Notes: generated from the letters alone by a model not told the origin. A DNA stretch of 33,247 nt from Phycisphaeraceae bacterium (GCA_026126345.1 JAHCJH010000015.1:1-33247); one strand, 5' to 3'. Numbered from the stretch's first letter, positions 19,804-30,121 are shown. Made by a program: numbers and translations.

Positions 19804-20721
19804 TCAGGCGTGCCCCATGTCGGCGTGGTCGGGCGCGGGCGTGCCCGCCTCGGGCTCGCGCGCCGCTTCGCCGCCCACCAGTTTCCGCACCAGGCCGGGG
19901 TTCAACTTGAGCACCAGCAGGCCGCGCAGCTCCTCGCTGTTGAGACCGCGCGTCAGCCGCCCCCGCTCGGCCAGCGAGATGGTGCCGGTTTCTTCGCTCA
20001 CGACGACGACGATGGCGTCGCTCTCCTTGGTCACGCCCACCGCCGCGCGGTGGCGCGAGCCCAGCGTGGCGTCGGGCATGTCCTCGGCGTCGGCCAGCGG
20101 CAGCTGAGCCCCGGCCACCTTGATCAGGTCATGCTTGATCACGACCGCCAGGTCGTGCAGCGCGCTGCCGGGGAAGAAGATCGTCTGCAGCAGACGCGAC
20201 GTGACCCGTGCATCCATCGGCGTGCCCCCTTCGGCCAGGTCCTTCAGCGGGGTCTGCCGCTCCACGACGATCAGCGCGCCGAACTTGGCCTTGCTCAGGT
20301 ACCCCGCCGCGTCAACCAGCGCGTCGACGACCTCCGTCTCCGGGCGCACCGCGCGCCGGAACAGGCTCCCCTCGCCGATGCGCGTCAGCCCCCGGCGCAG
20401 CTCCGGCTGGAAGATCACCACCAGCGCGATCGCCACGATCCCCAGCAGATTGTCGTACAGGAACGACAGCCGCTGGAAGTTCTCCCGCTGGCCCAGGATC
20501 CGGATCAGCAGCGTGCCGACCACCAGCACGATCAGCAGGCCCTTGAGGCCCCCGGCGGCGCGCGTGCCCTCCACGAACCGGAAGATCACCAGCACCACCA
20601 CCCAGATCACCGTCAGTTCGATCAGCACCTGCCAGACGGGGTACGCCGCCATCCGGTCGATCAGCTGCGTGATGCGGGGCAGGAATTCCAACAGCGCGTC
20701 CTTCGCTTGTCTCGCCCCCAC
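19804..20721 (-). CDS. cdaA: Membrane diadenylate cyclase, CdaA type, with altered DGA motif
   Basis: The 305-residue protein has three membrane helices (about 32-50, 59-77, 90-105), then IFQPELRRGL and a DisA_N (DAC) domain. CdaA makes cyclic di-AMP from two ATP. The RHR motif is intact (GSRHRAAVG, RHR at 223-225), as is VSEETGTIS. At the DGA motif, however, the sequence reads HDLAVVI (190-192 D-L-A), with Leu replacing the Gly that is normally near-invariant. The Asp is kept. Whether the enzyme is fully active is open. The GTG start at 20721 is the first in frame; the upstream G-rich run gives no clear Shine-Dalgarno. A -35/-10 pair lies 63-91 bases upstream. Confidence 0.85.
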   Translation of the reverse strand: MGARQAKDALLEFLPRITQLIDRMAAYPVWQVLIELTVIWVVVLVIFRFVEGTRAAGGLKGLLIVLVVGTLLIRILGQRENFQRLSFLYDNLLGIVAIALVVIFQPELRRGLTRIGEGSLFRRAVRPETEVVDALVDAAGYLSKAKFGALIVVERQTPLKDLAEGGTPMDARVTSRLLQTIFFPGSALHDLAVVIKHDLIKVAGAQLPLADAEDMPDATLGSRHRAAVGVTKESDAIVVVVSEETGTISLAERGRLTRGLNSEELRGLLVLKLNPGLVRKLVGGEAAREPEAGTPAPDHADMGHA

Positions 20722-20783
20722 CGCCCCCCCGGACCCCGCCCGCCCGTCCCCATCGCCCGCGCCCGCGGCGGACGCCCGACCCC

Positions 20784-20812
20784 ATTATCGGCGTTTCGGC
20801 GCCCCGTGTCTC
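20784..20812 (-). promoter_or_regulatory. Promoter candidate for cdaA-cdaR
   Basis: On the minus strand GAGACA, then exactly 17 bases, then GATAAT, ending 63 bases before the cdaA start. This is a good match to a housekeeping sigma-70 promoter. Confidence 0.5.
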
Positions 20813-20840
20813 GCGGATGCGTCGTCCAGAGCCGTTCATA

Positions 20841-20846
20841 TACCAT
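20841..20846 (+). promoter_or_regulatory. -10-like TACCAT 8 bases before ATG (leaderless candidate)
   Basis: TACCAT, then 8 bases, then the ATG of the Nfu-domain gene; no Shine-Dalgarno is present. A start site 7 bases past the hexamer would fall at or next to the ATG. Confidence 0.5.
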
Positions 20847-20854
20847 CGCCCACC

Positions 20855-21130
20855 ATGCACCCGCGCATCACCGCCTGGCTCGACACCCCCAACCCCAACG
20901 CGCTCAAGGCCGAGCTCTCCGCCGCCGTCCCAGTCACCATCCGGTCCTTCCGCTCCGCCGAGGCCGCCGGGGCGGAGCCGCTGGCCGCGGCCATCTTCGC
21001 CGTCCCCGGCGTCACCGGATTGCTCTTCGGCGACCGGTGGCTGACGGTAAACAAGTCCCCCGACGCCGCCTGGAAGGACGTCAAGGCCGCCGTGCAAAGG
21101 GCCCTGGAATCGCACGCCGCGAACGCCTGA
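20855..21130 (+). CDS. Stand-alone Nfu/NifU N-terminal-domain protein
   Basis: The 91-residue protein matches the Nfu_N pattern throughout: TPNPNALK at 10-17, SAEAAGAEPLAAAIFAVPGVTG in the middle, FGDRWLTVNKSPDAAW near the end. In Fe-S scaffold proteins of the Nfu family this domain precedes a CxxC cluster-binding domain, which is absent here, so the protein cannot bind a cluster by that route. Many bacteria keep such single-domain versions, and their role is not settled. It is divergent from cdaA. The start is set by the near-adjacent TACCAT and the conserved N-terminus. Confidence 0.8.
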   Translation: MHPRITAWLDTPNPNALKAELSAAVPVTIRSFRSAEAAGAEPLAAAIFAVPGVTGLLFGDRWLTVNKSPDAAWKDVKAAVQRALESHAANA

Positions 21131-21154
21131 CGCCGCCGCGTCCGGCCGCGCCCG

Positions 21155-21919
21155 CTATCGCCCCACGATCGGCACCTTGACCTTGCGATCCCCCAGGTGC
21201 ACCACCAGGTCCGGCCACCGATCCTCCAGCCGGAACTGCGCCCCGGCTTCGAACACGCTGACGACCTGCGTCGCCGGTCCTTCCGGAGGGCTGTTCACCA
21301 GCACGAACTGCGGCGGCAGGATCTTCATCGGAGCCTGCGCCAGATACGTCGTGTAACCCCCCGTGGGGTTCGAGCCGCGCGCCCGCAGCGTCACCCACCC
21401 CCCGCTCCGTTCGGCGGTCAGCCGCAGGTCCATCGGCTCGCCGAAGGGCCGATCGCCCGGCATCACCACGGGGATCGGCCCGGGCGCCGGCGGTCCACCC
21501 GCGCCGGGGTTGTTCAGCATCGCGTCCACCACCTTCTTGCTGTCGCTCGAGAACAACCCAGCCCGCGGCAGCCGGTCGGACAGGTGCGTCCGCGCCCCGG
21601 GCGTCAGCGCCGGGTTCGACGCGATCGCCACCAGCACCTCCGTCGCGTCCGACGAGAACAGCGACCGGTCGGTCGAGGCGTCGATGACGCAGTACTGCTC
21701 GGGCTCGGCGAGGCCGGGCATCGAGGCGATCCGCTTGAGGGCCTCGGCCCGGTCCGAAGAGAATGAGATCGACCGCGCCGCCCTGACGTTCGGGCAGTCG
21801 CCCACGGGCGGGGTGGGAGGATGGTCGCACGATTCGTCAACGATCACGCACCCGCCCAGGGCCGACGCCACCACCGCCGCCCCCAGCACGCCCCACCGCC
21901 GCACCAATCCCGTTCGCAT
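21155..21919 (-). CDS. Lipoprotein with three FSSD repeats
   Basis: The 254-residue protein starts with a lipoprotein signal ending in the lipobox ALGGC (Cys near 24). Residues about 48-140 hold three copies of a 35-40 residue unit: SFSSDRAEALKRIASMPGL, LFSSDATEVLVAIASNPAL and LFSSDSKKVVDAMLNNPG. After a Pro-rich linker comes a beta-rich end (about 160-254) with GGWVTLRARGSN. I do not recognise the family; the repeat looks like a small helical unit. GGAGCGGAAC lies just before the ATG. It is 69 bp downstream of gnd on the same strand. Confidence 0.75.
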   Translation of the reverse strand: MRTGLVRRWGVLGAAVVASALGGCVIVDESCDHPPTPPVGDCPNVRAARSISFSSDRAEALKRIASMPGLAEPEQYCVIDASTDRSLFSSDATEVLVAIASNPALTPGARTHLSDRLPRAGLFSSDSKKVVDAMLNNPGAGGPPAPGPIPVVMPGDRPFGEPMDLRLTAERSGGWVTLRARGSNPTGGYTTYLAQAPMKILPPQFVLVNSPPEGPATQVVSVFEAGAQFRLEDRWPDLVVHLGDRKVKVPIVGR

Positions 21920-21988
21920 CGTTCCGCTCCTTGCCCGCCCCCGGTCCGACACCCTTCGCGGCGCGACGGTCGACCGATGCACCGCGGC

Positions 21989-23527
21989 TCAGACCCGGGC
22001 CTGCGGGCGCTTGGGGTCGGGCCAGTCCACGTGATAGAACTCGCCCCTCGGACGATCAACCCGCTCATACGTGTGCGCCCCGAAGTAGTCGCGCTGGGCC
22101 TGCAGCAGGTTCGCCGGCAACCGGGCCGAGCGGTAGGAATCGAAGTACGACAGCGCGCTGGCGAACGCCGGCACGGGCACGCCGTCCACCGCGGAGCGCG
22201 CCACCACCGCCCGCCAGTTGTGCTGGTTCCGCTCGATCACCCCAGCGAAGTACGGATCCAGCAGGAGGTTGGACAGGTCCGCCGACCGCTGGTACGCCTC
22301 GAAGATCTTCTGCAGGAACCGCGCGCGGATGATGCACCCGCCCCGGAAGATCATCGCGATCTCGCCCAGTTTCAGGCCCCAGTTGTTGGCCCGGCTGGCC
22401 GCCCCCATCAGCGCAAAGCCCTGGGCGTACGAGCAGATCTTGGAGCAGTACAAGGCGTCGCGCACGCACTCGACCCAGTTCCTCTGCGTCTGCCCGTGGT
22501 CGTGGTGATGCCGCGCCGGCGCCGCCAGCACCTTCGACGCCGCGACCCGCTCGGCCTTCATCGCGCTGATGTTCCGCGCGAACACCGCCTCGGCCATCGT
22601 CGGCGCCGGCACGCCCAGGTCCAGGGCGCTGTTGATGGTCCACTTGCCGGTGCCCTTCTGGCCCGCGGCGTCGAGCACCGCGTCCACGAAGTCGCCGCCG
22701 CCTGCCGGGTCCTTCTGACCCAGGATGTCCGCCGTGATCTCCACCAGGAACGAATCGAGGTCGCCCGTGTTCCATTCCCGGAACACGGCGCTCATCTGCG
22801 CGTTGCTCATCTCCAGCGAGTCGCGCATGAAGTGGTACGCCTCGCAGATCAACTGCATGTCGCCGTACTCGATGCCGTTGTGCACCATCTTCACGTAGTG
22901 CCCGGCGCCGCCGGGGCCGATGTACGTCGTGCACGGCACGCCCCCCTTGACGGGCTTGCCCGGGGCCGCGCCCTCCAGAGGCCGGCCGGTCTTCTCGTCC
23001 ACCTTCGCCGCGATCGCCCGCCACACCGGCTCGAGCAGTTTCCACGACTCGGGCCTGCCGCCCGGCATCAGCGACGGGCCGAACCGCGCCCCCGTCTCGC
23101 CGCCCGAAACGCCCGAGCCGACGAACAGGATCCCCTTCTCGCCCAGCGCCTTCTCCCGGCGCACCGTGTCGTTCCACTCGGCGTTGCCGCCGTCGATGAC
23201 CACGTCGCCCTTGTCAAGCAGCGGCGCCAGCCCATCGATCGTCGCGTCCGTCGGCCCGCCCGCCTTGACGAGCAGCACGATCCGGCGCGGCGCCCGGATG
23301 GACCGGACGAAGTCCTTGAGCTCCGCCGCGGGGATCAGCGCCCCCCCCGGCCCGATCACCCCCGGGGGGTTCTCGGCGATGAACGCTTCGGTCTTGGCCG
23401 TGGTGCGGTTGTACACCGCCACCTTGAACCCGTGGTCGGCCATGTTCAGGGCCAGGTTCTTGCCCATGACCTCCAGGCCGATGAGTCCGATGTCTGCGCT
23501 GTTCGGTTCGGGGCGGGCGATGGGCAT
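21989..23527 (-). CDS. gnd: 6-phosphogluconate dehydrogenase, decarboxylating
   Basis: The 512-residue enzyme oxidises 6-phosphogluconate to ribulose 5-phosphate with NAD(P)+ in the pentose phosphate pathway. It shows the cofactor-binding start [16 protein letters not shown], the VIDGGNAEW strand, [21 protein letters not shown], and the catalytic stretch [19 protein letters not shown]. The C-terminal [24 protein letters not shown] and RGEFYHVDW are also present. It is some 35-40 residues longer than typical, mainly from an insert ([18 protein letters not shown]) before CTTYIGPGG and a short N-terminal extension. The ATG at 23527 has GGAG 5 bases upstream; the Met 8 codons earlier is less well supported. 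Confidence 0.95.
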   Translation of the reverse strand: MPIARPEPNSADIGLIGLEVMGKNLALNMADHGFKVAVYNRTTAKTEAFIAENPPGVIGPGGALIPAAELKDFVRSIRAPRRIVLLVKAGGPTDATIDGLAPLLDKGDVVIDGGNAEWNDTVRREKALGEKGILFVGSGVSGGETGARFGPSLMPGGRPESWKLLEPVWRAIAAKVDEKTGRPLEGAAPGKPVKGGVPCTTYIGPGGAGHYVKMVHNGIEYGDMQLICEAYHFMRDSLEMSNAQMSAVFREWNTGDLDSFLVEITADILGQKDPAGGGDFVDAVLDAAGQKGTGKWTINSALDLGVPAPTMAEAVFARNISAMKAERVAASKVLAAPARHHHDHGQTQRNWVECVRDALYCSKICSYAQGFALMGAASRANNWGLKLGEIAMIFRGGCIIRARFLQKIFEAYQRSADLSNLLLDPYFAGVIERNQHNWRAVVARSAVDGVPVPAFASALSYFDSYRSARLPANLLQAQRDYFGAHTYERVDRPRGEFYHVDWPDPKRPQARV

Positions 23528-23603
23528 GTGAACTCCGTCGGCGCGATTCAACCAGGGTGCCGGCGCAGCGCCGGGCCGAAACGGTCCGCCGCGCCGCTCC
23601 AGC

Positions 23604-24143
23604 CTAGCCGGCGTTCACCGGGCGCGTCGGCCCCTGGTAGGCGTTGATGCAGTGCAGGTACAGCAGGAACGACCGGACGATGCACATCATGTCCGCCCCG
23701 CAGGCCTGCAGATTCGTCTGCAGGTCCAGCAAGCAGTTGATCTCGTGCTGGCGCTCGTTGGGGTCGGTCGCCTTCTCCAGCGACTTGATCGCTTCCTCCG
23801 CCGCCTGCGCCACCAGCGACGCCACCGCCGCCGGGTCGGTCTTGTACACCGCCGCGGCCTGGTTCAGCAGGTCCAGTGCCCGCTGCACGGCCGCCTTGTC
23901 GGCGCCATTGAGGGTCAGCCCGGCCACGTGCTGCATGATCCGCGTCAGGTGCTCGCGCGCCCCGAGCCACATCACCTCGCCGCTGCGAACGCCCCCTTCC
24001 CGGGGCGGCGTCCCGGGCTGCGGCGCCGGGCCCGGCTTGGGCGACGCATCCACCCCGTCGGTCCTGTCGCTCTGGCACCCGCCGGCCAGGCCCATCACCC
24101 CCGCAACCCCGCACACCGCCGCAACGCGCATCATCCGTCGCAT
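23604..24143 (-). CDS. Small lipoprotein with C-terminal twin CX10C motif
   Basis: The 179-residue protein has a lipoprotein signal (LAGGC, Cys near 23), a short Pro-rich linker and an otherwise helical body (about 55-165). The last 45 residues hold four cysteines, C137, C148, C154 and C165, spaced CX10C-X5-CX10C around amphipathic helices ([13 protein letters not shown] and [12 protein letters not shown]). This spacing would allow a disulfide-stapled helical hairpin like the eukaryotic twin CX9C fold; that comparison is structural inference, not homology. I recognise no family. GGGGAG lies 7 bases before the ATG. It lies 76 bp upstream of gnd. Confidence 0.75.
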   Translation of the reverse strand: MRRMMRVAAVCGVAGVMGLAGGCQSDRTDGVDASPKPGPAPQPGTPPREGGVRSGEVMWLGAREHLTRIMQHVAGLTLNGADKAAVQRALDLLNQAAAVYKTDPAAVASLVAQAAEEAIKSLEKATDPNERQHEINCLLDLQTNLQACGADMMCIVRSFLLYLHCINAYQGPTRPVNAG

Positions 24144-24263
24144 GGCTTGCTCCCCGAGTTCGAACCGCCCCAAGCGTACCAATCGATGCCCCCGCCCGGC
24201 GAACCTCGCCCGTGCCCGGTCGCGAGCCGGATTCGGCCTTATCCCATACCCCTGCATTCCTCG

Positions 24264-24269
24264 CACTAT
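24264..24269 (+). promoter_or_regulatory. -10-like CACTAT 5 bases before ATG
   Basis: CACTAT, then 5 bases, then the ATG of the next gene; no Shine-Dalgarno. It is weaker than the other members of this set because the first base differs. Confidence 0.35.
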
Positions 24270-24274
24270 GGGGC

Positions 24275-24898
24275 ATGCCACCGCCATCGAATCCCGGCGC
24301 CATCGACCCGGCCCGCCCCACCGACCGCACCTACCGCGACTACGCCCTCTCGGCCGACGCCGGCGCCACCGACCCCGAACACCCGCTCAACGCCAACCTC
24401 CGCGACAACGGCGTCGGCCTCACGCCCCGTGCCGCCGGCAGCGACGCCGAACGCCGCTGCACCACGGTCGCCTGCGGCTCGATCATGTCCTTCGTCACCA
24501 TCCCGTTCGGCTGGCACGTCTTCGACGACGGCCGCAGGGCCCTGGTGTTCACGCCCGACTCGGCCGTGCACATCGAGTTCCGCCTGCTGCGCCGCGATGG
24601 GCGCGACGACGCCGCCATGATCGAGCGCTTCATCGCCGACCTGAGCGCCCACCCCGGCGTGCAGTGGCTCAAGCTCGACCTGGGGGGCATGGCCTCGCTG
24701 GCGCTGCGCCAGGTGCCCATCGGCAACGACATGGCCGAACAGGTCCACATGCTCAAGGCCTGCCCGTTCGATCCCGACCTCGTGCTGTGCATCAGCACCA
24801 CGACCGCGATGGGCCGGATGTCCGACACGCTCGACCTCGTCGAGATCATGCTCCGCGACTTCCGCTTCGCGTCCGAGTCCGCCCCCCCCGGCGCCTGA
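24275..24898 (+). CDS. Hypothetical cytosolic protein
   Basis: This is a 207-residue protein without signal or membrane segment. After a polar, probably disordered N-terminus (1-65) comes TTVACGSIMSFVTIPFGWHVFDDGRRALVFTP and alternating strands and helices ending DTLDLVEIMLRDFRF. The IPFGW...PDSAVHIEFRL pattern is reminiscent of PsbP/DUF1795-like folds, but I would not assign it. The ATG at 24275 is chosen over the in-frame Met at 24212 because the promoter-like CACTAT lies between them. Its end is 10 bp from the convergent methyltransferase gene. Confidence 0.65.
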   Translation: MPPPSNPGAIDPARPTDRTYRDYALSADAGATDPEHPLNANLRDNGVGLTPRAAGSDAERRCTTVACGSIMSFVTIPFGWHVFDDGRRALVFTPDSAVHIEFRLLRRDGRDDAAMIERFIADLSAHPGVQWLKLDLGGMASLALRQVPIGNDMAEQVHMLKACPFDPDLVLCISTTTAMGRMSDTLDLVEIMLRDFRFASESAPPGA

Positions 24899-24908
24899 CG
24901 CACGCCGC

Positions 24909-25592
24909 TCACCGCGCGCCCGCCGCCGGAAGCACCACGGCCGCCACGAACCCGTCGTGCCCCTTGGACCCCACCGTCTGCAGCGCTGTCGCCGCCACCC
25001 TCGGATCTCCCGCCAGCGCGTCGAGCAGCCGGCGCATGCCCGCGGCCGACGCATCGCCCGTCGGCGGGGCCGCCACCGACCCGCCCCGCACCGCGTTGTC
25101 CACGATCACCAGGGCCCCGGGGCGCGACAGCAGGACCGCCAGGTCGAAATACTCCAGGGCCAGCGCCTTGTCGGCGTCGATGAACACCAGGTCGAACGGC
25201 GCTTCGACCCCCGGCATCGCCCGCAGCGACTCCAGCGCCGGCCCCTGCCGCAGGTCGATCACGCCCCGCAGCCCCGCCCGCTCGAACACGCCCCGCGCCA
25301 CCGCCGCGTGCCGCGCCTCCAGTTCCAGCGTCACCACCCGCCCGCCCGGGGCCAGGCCGCGGGCGAGCCAGAGCGTGCTGTAGCCGGCGAGCGTGCCGAC
25401 CTCCAGCACGCGTCGGGCGCTGATCGCCATGGCGGCGATCATCAGCAACTTGCCCTGGTTGGGCGCGACGTTGATGGCGGGCATGCCGGCCTCGGCGGCG
25501 CTGCGCAGGGCGTCGTCGAGCGCCGCATCGCTCGGCGCCAGCCGCTCGCACAGGAACGCATCGATCCGTGCCGGGTCCGCTCCGCTGATCAT
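24909..25592 (-). CDS. Class I SAM-dependent O-methyltransferase (COMT/Methyltransf_3 type)
   Basis: The 227-residue protein is the normal family length. It has the SAM site VLEVGTLAGYSTLWLA (63-77), the acidic motif at the end of strand 2 (TLELEARHAAVA), and the metal ligands of the catechol-type family, D139 and D141 in FIDADKA plus D165-N166 in VDNAVRGG. Members methylate catechol-like or other small hydroxylated substrates with Mg2+; the substrate is unknown. A GGAGCGCGAC sequence precedes the ATG. It is divergent from glnS with a 95-bp gap. Confidence 0.9.
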   Translation of the reverse strand: MISGADPARIDAFLCERLAPSDAALDDALRSAAEAGMPAINVAPNQGKLLMIAAMAISARRVLEVGTLAGYSTLWLARGLAPGGRVVTLELEARHAAVARGVFERAGLRGVIDLRQGPALESLRAMPGVEAPFDLVFIDADKALALEYFDLAVLLSRPGALVIVDNAVRGGSVAAPPTGDASAAGMRRLLDALAGDPRVAATALQTVGSKGHDGFVAAVVLPAAGAR

Positions 25593-25672
25593 GTCGCGCT
25601 CCGCTGCCGACGCATCCCCGCGCTGCCGACCGGCCCGGCCACACGCCGGACCGGCTCGAGGGATGCCGCATC

Positions 25673-25678
25673 TACTAT
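25673..25678 (+). promoter_or_regulatory. -10-like TACTAT 9 bases before the glnS ATG
   Basis: TACTAT, then TTGGCCCGCC with no Shine-Dalgarno, then ATG. This fits a leaderless or near-leaderless glnS transcript. Confidence 0.5.
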
Positions 25679-25687
25679 TGGCCCGCC

Positions 25688-27643
<1,956 letters not shown>

Positions 27644-27652
27644 CCGTGCCGC

Positions 27653-27748
27653 GTGAGCATCGGGGCCGCCACTGCCGTCGCCGACGCCGATGTGTTCGAC
27701 GTGCTGCCGATGGCCCGGGTGGCGGGCGAATTGGAGACCGGTGCATGA
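27653..27748 (+). other. 31-codon open frame between glnS and the next gene
   Basis: A GTG-started frame (VSIGAATAVADADVFDVL...) ends in a TGA that overlaps the next gene's ATG (ATGA). It lies in the same frame as glnS, three codons past its stop. It could be a small leader peptide coupled to the next gene, a remnant C-terminus of a lost gene, or chance. There is no Shine-Dalgarno before the GTG. Confidence 0.25.
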
Positions 27749-28773
27749 AACTCCCGTCGGTCTCGCTTCTGCCAGCGCTGCGCCGCATGGTGGCCAAGAG
27801 CTGCTGGTCAGAGGCGCAGGATGAACTGTTCGAGGAGATATTTGAAGCGTGGAGCGGAGCGTTTGGTTTGGAGTCGCCGCGGAATGCGAGCCTCTCCGAG
27901 GCGCAGCAGGTCTTTGCTGCTGCGATGCGAGTGATCGACGCCGGTCAGGATGGGAACGTGATCGAAGGGCTCCTGATCAAGCGACCGCACTTGATCGGGC
28001 CGGGCTTGGCCGCGGCACAGCGGCTGGGGCTCGGCAAGATTGCGAAGATGCTCGCCAAACTCCAGCCGCTTCTGCCGCCGCCGGGGCATGCGGCATCACC
28101 CGCCAAGCGAACGGCCTGGTATAACTCGCGCGGGGGGGCGCGTGCGGCAGAAAGTGCGGATCGGATGTTCATGCCCTTTCTGCGCGAGACCGAGGGCGCG
28201 TGGCGGGTTCTCCTGAAGTGGACGCTGGCTCACCCCGCGGAGTTTTTCGCGGGCGAGGCGGGCGCGGGCAGAAGGCAGGCGCCAACGCCGAAGCCGAAAT
28301 GGAAACCGCTGCCGGGATCGGTGCGCGAGGCGATTGCCGGCGCGACGAAGAGCGGTCGCGTGCTGCCGACGCGCGGCCCGGCCGACGTTCAGCTCACCGA
28401 GGCACTCATTGCGCTCGATGTAGCCCTTTGCGACGATGAGCCCGACCGGCGGGTGCCGCTGTTGCGGCGAGAGGCCGCAGCGCTGCTTTCGATCGCCAAT
28501 GCAATCACATCCGATGGCCTGTACGTCGGGGTGCTCGTGAATCAGCCGGGGGCGATCGGCGTGGCGCGTGCTGCGGCGAAGAAGTTGCGACTGAAGACCG
28601 TGTCACGCTCGCTCGACGAGATCTCGCGGCTGGTGAAACTGGACCCCGATGATCTGGAGGATCGGTTGTCCAAGGTTGAACGTGCAATCAACCGATGTGG
28701 ATTCTCACGCGAGGCGTACCTTGGTGTGGTCCGGATCATGCTGAAGCACCCGAAGCACTTCTTTGGGGTGTGA
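27745..28773 (+). CDS. Internally duplicated hypothetical protein
   Basis: This is a 342-residue helical, cytosolic protein that I do not recognise. Two halves repeat one plan. The first has LLIKRPHLIGPGLAAAQRLGLGKIAK and later LKWTLAHPAEFFAG; the second has VLVNQPGAIGVARAAAKKLRLKTVSR and later VRIMLKHPKHFFGV. The linker between them (about 175-205) is Pro/Lys-rich. GGAG lies 8 bases before the ATG. Codon use differs from the neighbours, with more T/A in third position (TTT, GAT, GTT, TTG), which suggests recent arrival by transfer. The acetyltransferase gene starts 7 bases after its stop. Confidence 0.75.
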   Translation: MKLPSVSLLPALRRMVAKSCWSEAQDELFEEIFEAWSGAFGLESPRNASLSEAQQVFAAAMRVIDAGQDGNVIEGLLIKRPHLIGPGLAAAQRLGLGKIAKMLAKLQPLLPPPGHAASPAKRTAWYNSRGGARAAESADRMFMPFLRETEGAWRVLLKWTLAHPAEFFAGEAGAGRRQAPTPKPKWKPLPGSVREAIAGATKSGRVLPTRGPADVQLTEALIALDVALCDDEPDRRVPLLRREAAALLSIANAITSDGLYVGVLVNQPGAIGVARAAAKKLRLKTVSRSLDEISRLVKLDPDDLEDRLSKVERAINRCGFSREAYLGVVRIMLKHPKHFFGV

Positions 28774-28780
28774 CGGAAGC

Positions 28781-29296
28781 ATGAATGACGGAATTCCAAT
28801 CCGCCCAGCCACCGCCGCCGACGTGCCCGCGATCCTCCCCATGGTCCGCGCCGTCTGCGACCTGCACGAGCGGCTCGACACGCGCCGCTACGACACCCTG
28901 GCCGACGTGCTCGACCGCTACGCCCGCTGGCTGCCGCAGCGCGCCGCCGACCCGCGTAGCGTGCTGCTCGTCGCCGACGCCGAATCGTCGGCGTCGATCG
29001 ACGGGTTCCTCGTCGCCACCATCGAGCCCAACATCCCGATCTATCGCCGGCGCGAGTTCGGGTTCATCCACGATCTGTGGGTCGAGCCCGCCGCCCGCCG
29101 GCGCGGCGTCGCCCGCGCGCTGGTGCACAACTGCCTCCACCGTTTCGCCGCCCTCGGCGTCGATCAGGTCCGGCTCGAAACCGCCGCGTTGAACGAACCC
29201 GCCCAGCGCCTGTTCGCGTCGCTCGGCTTCCGCGCGGGAACCATCGGCATGCTCCGCGACCTCTCCGCCGGCGATCAGCCGCCCGCGGGGGCTTGA
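28781..29296 (+). CDS. GNAT-family N-acetyltransferase
   Basis: The 171-residue protein has the GNAT order: IRPATAADVPAILPMV at the start, a central LLVADAE strand, and IHDLWVEPAARRRGVARALV with the acetyl-CoA pyrophosphate loop R-R-G-V-A-R. It continues with RLETAALNEPAQRLFASLGFR. The substrate amine is unknown. The ATG at 28781 is chosen over an in-frame GTG at 28763 that overlaps the upstream gene; GGAAG lies close upstream. Its last 22 bases overlap the convergent lipoprotein gene. Confidence 0.88.
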   Translation: MNDGIPIRPATAADVPAILPMVRAVCDLHERLDTRRYDTLADVLDRYARWLPQRAADPRSVLLVADAESSASIDGFLVATIEPNIPIYRRREFGFIHDLWVEPAARRRGVARALVHNCLHRFAALGVDQVRLETAALNEPAQRLFASLGFRAGTIGMLRDLSAGDQPPAGA

Positions 29297-30006
29297 GCCT
29301 GGGCCATCTCACGCAGGATCGACGCCCGCAGCATCTGGTATTCGTCGTCGGTGATCAGCCCTTCGGCCAGCATGGTGCGGATGTGCCGCAACCGCGCCTG
29401 CGGCGCCCGAGGATCGTCCTCGGCCCATGCGGTCGCCTCCGCCGGCTCCGCGTTCCTGGGCGGCGTGTTCGCCGGAACGATCCGCTCCCGTGACGAAGGG
29501 ATCAGCCCGGCGCGCACCTTCGGAGTCTTCGGCTGCGGAGCCGCTTCCGACACCACCGGCGCCGCCGGCACTTCCAGAGTCGCTGCCACCGCGCCCCCGG
29601 CAACCCCTCCGGGCAGCGGCTTGAGCGTCAGTTCGATCTTGTCCGGCGTCAGCCGGTACGCAGCGCCGCTGGCCAGGTCGATCGCCGCCCCCACCACCGC
29701 GCCCGAGGCGATCGTCTGCCCCAGGCTGCCGTTGGCCAGGGTGCTGGTGACCGTCACCGTCTGCGGCTCGTAGCCCGCCTTGGTAATCGTGATCACCGCG
29801 TCGGTCCCGCGCGGCAACCGCACCACCGCCGGGGTCATCTGCACCGGGAACCCCTCGACCTGCACCAGCGCCCCCGGCGGGCTCGTCGTCACCGCGATCG
29901 GCTGGGTGAACCCGTTGACCACCGTCTGGCATCCCGTCAGCAGCACGGCCACCGGCGCCACCACCAACGCCGCCGCCAGCCGTCCGATCTTCCGCATCGT
30001 GAGCAT
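29275..30006 (-). CDS. Lipoprotein with PEGA domain and SHOCT-like C-terminus
   Basis: The 243-residue protein begins with a lipoprotein signal (LLTGC, Cys near 26). A PEGA-type domain follows at about 33-85 (TTSPPGALVQVEGFPVQMTP...GYEPQTVTVTS), a small surface beta domain. Next come a Gly/Ala segment that could be a membrane-inserting hairpin (ASGAVVGAAIDLASGAAYRL), a Pro/Ala-rich linker, and a C-terminal helical pair (RLRHIRTMLAEGLITDDEYQ) typical of the SHOCT motif. GGAGGG lies 7 bases before the chosen ATG; a second Met three codons on is less well placed. It overlaps the acetyltransferase gene tail to tail by 22 bp. Confidence 0.82.
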   Translation of the reverse strand: MLTMRKIGRLAAALVVAPVAVLLTGCQTVVNGFTQPIAVTTSPPGALVQVEGFPVQMTPAVVRLPRGTDAVITITKAGYEPQTVTVTSTLANGSLGQTIASGAVVGAAIDLASGAAYRLTPDKIELTLKPLPGGVAGGAVAATLEVPAAPVVSEAAPQPKTPKVRAGLIPSSRERIVPANTPPRNAEPAEATAWAEDDPRAPQARLRHIRTMLAEGLITDDEYQMLRASILREMAQAQAPAGG

Positions 30007-30107
30007 CGCGCTTCCCTCCAGAGAGTCGCCGTACTCATCGGCCCGTTCGGACCGTCGGATAACCTCCGCGCACAGTCCGGCCGGGAATAACCGCATTCGG
30101 CCCCGCC

Positions 30108-30113
30108 TACCCT
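30108..30113 (+). promoter_or_regulatory. -10-like TACCCT 8 bases before ATG (leaderless candidate)
   Basis: TACCCT, then 8 bases, then the ATG of the sugar kinase gene; no Shine-Dalgarno is seen. Confidence 0.45.
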
Positions 30114-30121
30114 CCGGCCCT

